Program-made: the position numbers and the translations under genes
The notes under the pieces: model-generated
Databases searched by the model: none
Told to the model about the DNA's origin: nothing
The model's input: the letters and a program-made list of their open reading frames with translations, nothing else
From: JAQBGV01 sp032128395
Lineage (GTDB): Bacteria; Planctomycetota; UBA8108; UBA1146
Reading direction: 5' to 3'
DNA: 39,304 nt
NCBI GenBank assembly: GCA_032128395.1
Contig: JAQBGV010000158.1
Location: 1 to 39,304 of the forward strand
Shown: one piece after another, positions 35,563 to 39,304 of the stretch
Position numbering within the stretch: position 1 is the stretch's first letter
Layout: each line of letters opens with the position of its first letter

Positions 35563-36713
35563 TCTTCTCCACCGTAGGCTTCGGGTTCGTCCCCGGAAAC
35601 GGAGGGCTGCAGTGGTGCGTTCCCACCACTGTCAGAATTTGGGCCCCACCGGGCGATGCGATCCAGCTCCGCCCGGGGATCACCGCTCCCGGCGGCCTGG
35701 CGGAGCAGTTCCAGGTAGACGGGGAGGCGCCGCTCCGAAGCCCTCCAGACCGCGTCGAGGATCGGTCCGTCCCCGCCGTAGACATCGCGCAGAAGAAGGG
35801 CCGGGAGGGTCCAGTCCACCGTCTGCGTGCTGCGGTACCTCTCGGTCTCGAAATGGGCTGACTCGAGCCGCTCGCGAAACCCCGCGAAAACTCGCCGCCG
35901 CGCCGCGAGGCGATCGTCGCGGTCGGAGGCCTCGAACTCGATCCTCAGCTCGACCAGAGTGGTGGCGACCTCACGACGGAGCCGGGCCCGGTCCCGTACC
36001 CGGCGTCCATGCTCCTCGAGCCCCTCGATGTCGCCTCGGCGCTCGAGCCACACATCGACACCCCGGTCCTCGATCGACGTCGCGATGCTCTCGTTCAGTC
36101 GCGCGTCCCCGGGGACGAACACGGTGCGGTGTGCGAGTTCGTGGAGGATCCCCCCGGCGCGAAGCCCGGAGTCCCCTTCCAGGAGGCTCGGCAAGAGCGG
36201 ATCGGAGAACCATCCGAGCGTGCTGAACGCGGCGGCGGGGCGGAGCACGACCTCCAACCCCTCGCGCTCGAGACGTCTGACCTCCGCCTCGGCGATCGAG
36301 CGGCGGAAGAATCCCTTGTAGGGAAACGTACCGACGATCGGAAAGGCCCACGCAACCGGCTCGAGGCGATCGGGGGGACAGGCGGCGACGATCCAGACCG
36401 GCACCCCATCCGGAGGATCGACGTAGGTCCGGTACGCGTCCCCCACCCGGAATCCCTGGGCCGCCGCGAATGCGACCACATCCTCGGCCTCGTCTAGTCT
36501 CGCAGCGAGCTCGGGATGAGTCCCGGGATCCTCACGGACTTCAGAGACCGGGCGAGCTCCGGCGAGCAGTCGGGTCTCCCCAGCGAGCTGACTGACGAGA
36601 TACGGGACCTGGCAACCCGAGACGGCCAGGAGGATGAGTACCATCGGTCCGGTGGCGACGACGCACCGCCCGATGACGCGGGACAGGCGCTGTCTCGTGC
36701 GCGAGTCACCCAT
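35559..36713 (-). CDS. Lipoprotein aminopeptidase-like protein (PF10023)
   Basis: A 384-residue predicted lipoprotein with lipobox VSGC near residue 34, followed by QVPYLVSQLAGETRLL, which is typical of this family. The zinc motif is H191-E192-L-A-H195 in GGILHELAHRTVF, with Glu208 in ARLNESIATSIEDRG as likely third ligand. STLGWFSDPLLPSLLEGDSG is another family block. The family is annotated as putative aminopeptidase; activity on a defined substrate is not established as far as I know. I chose the ATG at 36713; a TTG at 36731 is in frame. Its stop overlaps the sigma factor ATG by 4 nt, so its expression may be tied to the stress response controlled by that sigma factor. A terminator-like hairpin lies upstream. 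Confidence 0.9.
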   Translation of the reverse strand: MGDSRTRQRLSRVIGRCVVATGPMVLILLAVSGCQVPYLVSQLAGETRLLAGARPVSEVREDPGTHPELAARLDEAEDVVAFAAAQGFRVGDAYRTYVDPPDGVPVWIVAACPPDRLEPVAWAFPIVGTFPYKGFFRRSIAEAEVRRLEREGLEVVLRPAAAFSTLGWFSDPLLPSLLEGDSGLRAGGILHELAHRTVFVPGDARLNESIATSIEDRGVDVWLERRGDIEGLEEHGRRVRDRARLRREVATTLVELRIEFEASDRDDRLAARRRVFAGFRERLESAHFETERYRSTQTVDWTLPALLLRDVYGGDGPILDAVWRASERRLPVYLELLRQAAGSGDPRAELDRIARWGPNSDSGGNAPLQPSVSGDEPEAYGGEE

Positions 36714-36752
36714 CGGATGGAGGTGCCTCAAGCCGCCTGCCCTTCACGGCAC

Positions 36753-36791
36753 GAAAAGACCCCGGCTCGCCCGCGCGGGCGCTCCGGGGTC
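36753..36791 (-). terminator. Rho-independent terminator after the thioredoxin-fold gene
   Basis: On the minus strand, the stem GACCCCGG/CCGGGGTC (36784-36791 with 36758-36765) also pairs internally through GCGCCCGCGCGGGCG-like sequence and is followed by TTTT at 36757-36754. It begins 33 nt after the stop at 36824 and separates that gene from the peptidase/sigma operon. Confidence 0.85.
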
Positions 36792-36823
36792 ATCTTGTTC
36801 GGATCGGGTTCAAAACGGAACCG

Positions 36824-37750
36824 CTAGCGGATCCGCACCCCCATTTTCTTCAGGGCCTGGCCGACTTCACGGCGACACTCCTCCGCCTCGCGGCTGAGAT
36901 CGCTGATCCGCGCGAACTCCTTCTCGACCTCTTGGAAGAGCCGGTACGAGGTGAGGAGCTCGTCGTTCTCCCGCAGGCGGCTCGCTTCTGCGAGCTTTCC
37001 ACGAGCCGTGGTCGCGATCTCGAGGCGGTCGCCCTCGACCAAGGTGAGCACCTTGCCGCTGAGCTTTTCCCGGTCATCGAGCAGGTCATCTAGGATCCGC
37101 AGCGCCTGGTCGTAGGAGCCGGCTTCGATCTGCTCTTGAGCCTGGCTCCGCTTCGCGAGGTAGCGATCCTTCATGCGGAAGCGCAGGTCGCTGAGCCGCT
37201 TCGCGCTCTTGATGACGCGAAGGAACTTGTTGGGGTCGACGCAGAGCTGTTGCTTGTGGAGAAGTCCACCTTCGGCATCGAGGAGGAGAAGCGCCGGCTT
37301 GTCCTTCCGAAGCTCGTAGCCCGCCAGCTCATCGACGTTCTGGACGGTCGACACTTCGATCTTGTAGCAGGCCCAACCCTGGAACTGATCGACGGCGTTC
37401 TCGGAGCGGAAGAGCGCGCGCTCGAAGTTCGCCGCGCAGCAGTCCCCCGACATCGAGCTGGAGTACAAGTAGATCAGGACCGGCTGGATCGCGCCCTGCT
37501 CCCGATGCAGCGCATCGTGAAGCGTCGCATTCTTCCGCCAGGGAAGGAGGCTGCTCTCGCCGGGTACGAACGGGGCGGCCCCGGCCACCCCACCGCCGCC
37601 AGCAACACTACCCCCGCCCGTCGGCGCACCACCCATCGAGGCTCCACCGGAGCCTGCGGACCCACCTCAGCACTGGGCGTGGAGGGCGCTGGTCGAGTAC
37701 ATCAGCGCCGGCGCGAGCAGCGCAGCGAGCCAGAAGGAATTTCTTCGCAA
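36824..37750 (-). CDS. Exported thioredoxin-fold protein with in-frame TGA, possible selenoprotein
   Basis: The reading frame from a TTG at 37750 (AGGAGG 6 nt upstream) encodes a signal peptide ending SALHA|QC, then TGA at 37667-37669, then continues in the same frame as GGSAGSGGASMGGAPTGGG into a 280-residue protein. If TGA is read, the product has 308 residues with position 28 being Sec after Cys27. A Gly-rich arm (about 29-55) leads to a thioredoxin-like domain (about 60-160: PVLIYLYSSS, then GDCCAANF with C104-C105 instead of CxxC, and DKPALLLLDAEGG). The rest is a coiled coil ending KKMGVRIR. Alternatives are a nonsense mutation, a base-call error (TGG to TGA), or independent initiation at the ATG at 37636, which has a GGAG before it but would lack export. 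Confidence 0.75.
37639..37669 (-). promoter_or_regulatory. In-frame TGA with downstream SECIS-like hairpin
   Basis: The TGA occupies 37669-37667. Eleven nt later a perfect 7-bp stem AGGCTCC/GGAGCCT encloses GGT (37655-37639). Eighteen nt separate the TGA from the loop, and the loop is 3 nt with G first. The bacterial SECIS rule as I know it asks for 16-37 nt to the apical loop, 3-14 loop nt, a 4-16 bp upper stem and G in the first two loop positions, which this meets. A chance GC-rich hairpin cannot be excluded. Confidence 0.5.
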
Positions 37751-37817
37751 GGTCCACCTCCTGGGGATTCACCCCACCAGAATCCGCCACCACGCCCACC
37801 CCGGGGCGACCCACTAG

Positions 37818-37847
37818 CTTCCTGCAACGCAGCTTCCTGCAACGCAG
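37818..37847. repeat. Two-copy 15-nt tandem repeat
   Basis: The unit GCTTCCTGCAACGCA occurs twice in a row with the same spacing upstream of the thioredoxin-fold gene. It may be recent slippage; no function is known. Confidence 0.6.
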
Positions 37848-37866
37848 CGGACACGCATCATGTCAC

Positions 37867-38030
37867 CTACGTCTCGGAGGGACCAGTCGTTGGGGAGGAT
37901 ATCAGGCAGGCCTCACCACCGCCAGAGAACGACCACTCGGAGGGGGACCCGTCGAGATCCTCGGCCCCGGCAGCGATCTCGCAGGAGTCGAGCGTTCCGT
38001 CCCCGTCACAGACGCACCCCACGACCCACC
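37867..38030 (-). pseudogene. Decayed fragment of a Cys-containing EF-hand repeat protein
   Basis: On the minus strand, a short frame reads CVCDGDGTLDSCEIAAGAED followed by LDGSPSEW, then runs to a stop at 37867. This matches the DxxGNGxxDxCEIAxG loop common in planctomycete secreted proteins and seen here in the di-heme protein (DTNGNGVLDACE). It has no start or upstream domain and is out of frame with the dockerin-like gene that ends at 38078, so it is most likely a remnant left after deletion or recombination. Confidence 0.6.
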
Positions 38031-38077
38031 GCGGTCCACCAAAGGGCGCAGGGCGGGGGGACCTCGCTTTCGTTCGG

Positions 38078-38911
38078 TCAGGGGCAGGAGCTGAAGAACG
38101 GACACGGGAGTGCGTCCGGAGTCGAATCGTTGCCGCAGAAAGGGAACGGTGGTGCCGGTGGAGGACCACCCGCGAAGAGAGTACCGAGAGAAGCGATGGC
38201 ATCGCTGATATCCGCCATCCCGTCATCGTTCCCATCGCAACTGTCCGGACAGATCGGTCCATCGCCCCCCGCGAAGAGATATCCGAGGAGGAAAATCGGG
38301 TCCGCGATCGACATCGAACCATCATCGTTGCAGTCACCCCGGAACAGATCCACGCCGGGCGCCGCAAGGCGCTGGATCGAGCCATGGACGAGCGCCGGCA
38401 TGATCAGAGTGAGGCCGCTGATCACTTCGAGAGTGATCGGAGGAGCACCGAGGGTATCGGTGAGGATCAGCGGCGAGCTCCCTGTCCCCGACGAGGCGGA
38501 CAGCAGATAGGTGATCTCGGCGACGGAGTGGACCATCGCCGGGGAGAGTTGCACGACGAGTGTGAAGTCGATGAGACAACCGATGATCACTCCGGAAAAT
38601 CCGCTGGCCACAGGCTCGATCGCGAGGTAGTCCGGGTCGACCCCGCCCCGCACCGGATCGACCGCGCTGCCCGGCGCGAATTCGACGACCGACAATTCGG
38701 AGGCTGGATGCGAAATGCCGAGCGAGAAGCCGTCGATGGGCACGCTGCACGTCACGGTGACACTCGCGATCGCCTCCGATCCCAGATCCGCCACGGCACC
38801 GATGACGGTGAACTGTGCCGTGGGGATCTGGGCCTGGGCGGGATACGTGCAGTGAAACAGGATGAGACCCACCACGATTCGGATCACACCGGTGGTGTGT
38901 CGGCCGCTCAT
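38078..38911 (-). CDS. Secreted cohesin-like protein with dockerin-like tail
   Basis: A 277-residue exported protein. The ATG at 38911 has GGGAG 7 nt upstream. The signal peptide ends near PAQA|QIP (about residue 28). Residues about 30-180 form a beta-rich domain whose segments (VPIDGFSLGISHPASELSVV, then FSGVIIGCLIDFTL, VHSVAEITYLLS and LILTDTLGAPPITLEVISG) resemble cohesin-type beta-sandwiches. The C-terminal tail from nt 38344 is the same double dockerin-like region seen in three other genes here: LFRGDCNDDGSMSIADPIFL, NDDGMADISDAIASLGTLF, and a Cys-containing end closing in PFFSSCP. The cohesin assignment is by pattern only. Binding to partner dockerin-like tails is an attractive inference, not shown. 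Confidence 0.88.
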   Translation of the reverse strand: MSGRHTTGVIRIVVGLILFHCTYPAQAQIPTAQFTVIGAVADLGSEAIASVTVTCSVPIDGFSLGISHPASELSVVEFAPGSAVDPVRGGVDPDYLAIEPVASGFSGVIIGCLIDFTLVVQLSPAMVHSVAEITYLLSASSGTGSSPLILTDTLGAPPITLEVISGLTLIMPALVHGSIQRLAAPGVDLFRGDCNDDGSMSIADPIFLLGYLFAGGDGPICPDSCDGNDDGMADISDAIASLGTLFAGGPPPAPPFPFCGNDSTPDALPCPFFSSCP

Positions 38912-39163
38912 CGTGGATCTCCCTCATTTCTCCTCGGGGGGCAACGGATCAACGCAATCGAGGAGCCAATGGGGAAGCAGCCCTCCTCGTCGTGGTAAAG
39001 CTTGTGTGGGACAAGGCTTGGGGCGCCTCTGCCGCGGGTCTGATACGCAACCGATCGACCGAGGTGCGCCAGGCTGTGCGGTGAGGCAGGAATGTCCGGC
39101 CGATCGAATCGGCGAGATTCCTCACCTTCCCACGGGGTGGATCGGGAGTTAGTTTCCCTCCAC

Positions 39164-39240
39164 GCCCTGGTAGCTCAGCCGGATAGAGCAGCCGCCTTCT
39201 AAGCGGCAGGTTGGAGGTTCGAGTCCTCCCCAGGGCGCCA
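39164..39240 (+). tRNA. tRNA-Arg (TCT)
   Basis: The acceptor GCCCTGG pairs with CCAGGGC. The anticodon stem GCCGC/GCGGC with loop CTTCTAA gives anticodon TCT (arginine, AGA). The D arm GCTCAGCCGGATAGAGC and T arm GGAGG-TTCGAGT-CCTCC are standard. The 3' CCA is encoded (39238-39240). Confidence 0.97.
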
Positions 39241-39304
39241 TTTCCCCCCTCTGCGCGTGGCGGGCGGCATGTCGGGGCTGGGGGGGAACCCTCGATCTGA
39301 GCCG

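Larger units (their letters stand above)
37751..38077. other. Intergenic region between two exported-protein genes
   Basis: Both flanking genes are on the minus strand. The half nearer 38077 holds a decayed EF-hand-type fragment (listed separately). The part next to 37750 holds the AGGAGG ribosome site of the thioredoxin-fold gene. CTTCCTGCAACGCAG is found as two adjacent copies at about 37818-37847, a small tandem duplication. No intact gene is visible. Confidence 0.5.

Noticed and set aside
37136..38998. A 620-residue plus-strand frame spanning two minus-strand genes
   Set aside because: It crosses two clear minus-strand genes with signal peptides and is low-complexity Arg/Asp-rich.

Overview
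This is a GC-rich, gene-dense bacterial window that looks like a member of the Planctomycetota. The lineage call is inference from protein content: DUF1570-type metalloproteases, a kinase-like membrane protein, an ECF sigma/anti-sigma pair, VWA and FHA membrane proteins, and above all four secreted proteins that share a Cys-containing dockerin-like C-terminus ending in Cys-Pro. No ribosomal or other strong phylogenetic marker is present. There is no sign of a phage, an insertion sequence or a CRISPR array.

Layout. (1) 199-900: one membrane-anchored protein of unknown function. (2) 4905-954, minus strand: a translationally coupled operon of sensor kinase, OmpR-type regulator and secreted coiled-coil/TPR protein; the last gene carries a +1 frameshift in a G5 run at 1032-1036. 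(3) 12519-5209, minus: a degenerate kinase-like membrane protein followed by two tandem, paralogous secreted HEGTH metalloproteases. (4) 16228-12712, minus: DUF2062 membrane protein, DUF192, a ComEA-like HhH protein and UvrB, tightly packed; nadC (17387-16482) lies upstream. (5) 17669-23769, plus: an eukaryote-like UDP-sugar pyrophosphorylase coupled to a TPR/HEAT-like secreted protein, then a 988-residue DUF4388/TPR protein with a proline-rich tail carrying five copies of a short amphipathic motif. (6) tRNA-Cys, then an exported-protein region (24277-31623): FG-GAP protein, di-heme oxidoreductase and M23 peptidase, all with the dockerin-like tail, plus a lipoprotein/beta-barrel candidate on the other strand. 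(7) VWA and FHA membrane proteins (33581-31627), tRNA-Leu. (8) 36713-34154, minus: PF10023-type lipoprotein peptidase, ECF sigma factor and zinc-finger anti-sigma factor, joined by ATGA overlaps. (9) 37750-36824, minus: a secreted thioredoxin-fold protein whose reading frame is interrupted by an in-frame TGA followed by a SECIS-like hairpin. (10) A cohesin-like/dockerin-like secreted protein, a decayed EF-hand fragment and tRNA-Arg at the end.

The strongest candidate for something new is the in-frame TGA at 37667-37669. It lies between a well-formed signal peptide with a perfect Shine-Dalgarno site and the rest of a thioredoxin-like protein, and a 7-bp stem with a GGT loop sits 11 nt downstream, at a distance that fits the bacterial SECIS rule. 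If read as selenocysteine, it gives a Cys-Sec-Gly at the start of a flexible Gly-rich arm, while the thioredoxin fold itself has lost its normal CxxC. A nonsense mutation or base-call error is the main alternative. The second theme is the shared dockerin-like tail system, which includes one protein with a cohesin-like domain.
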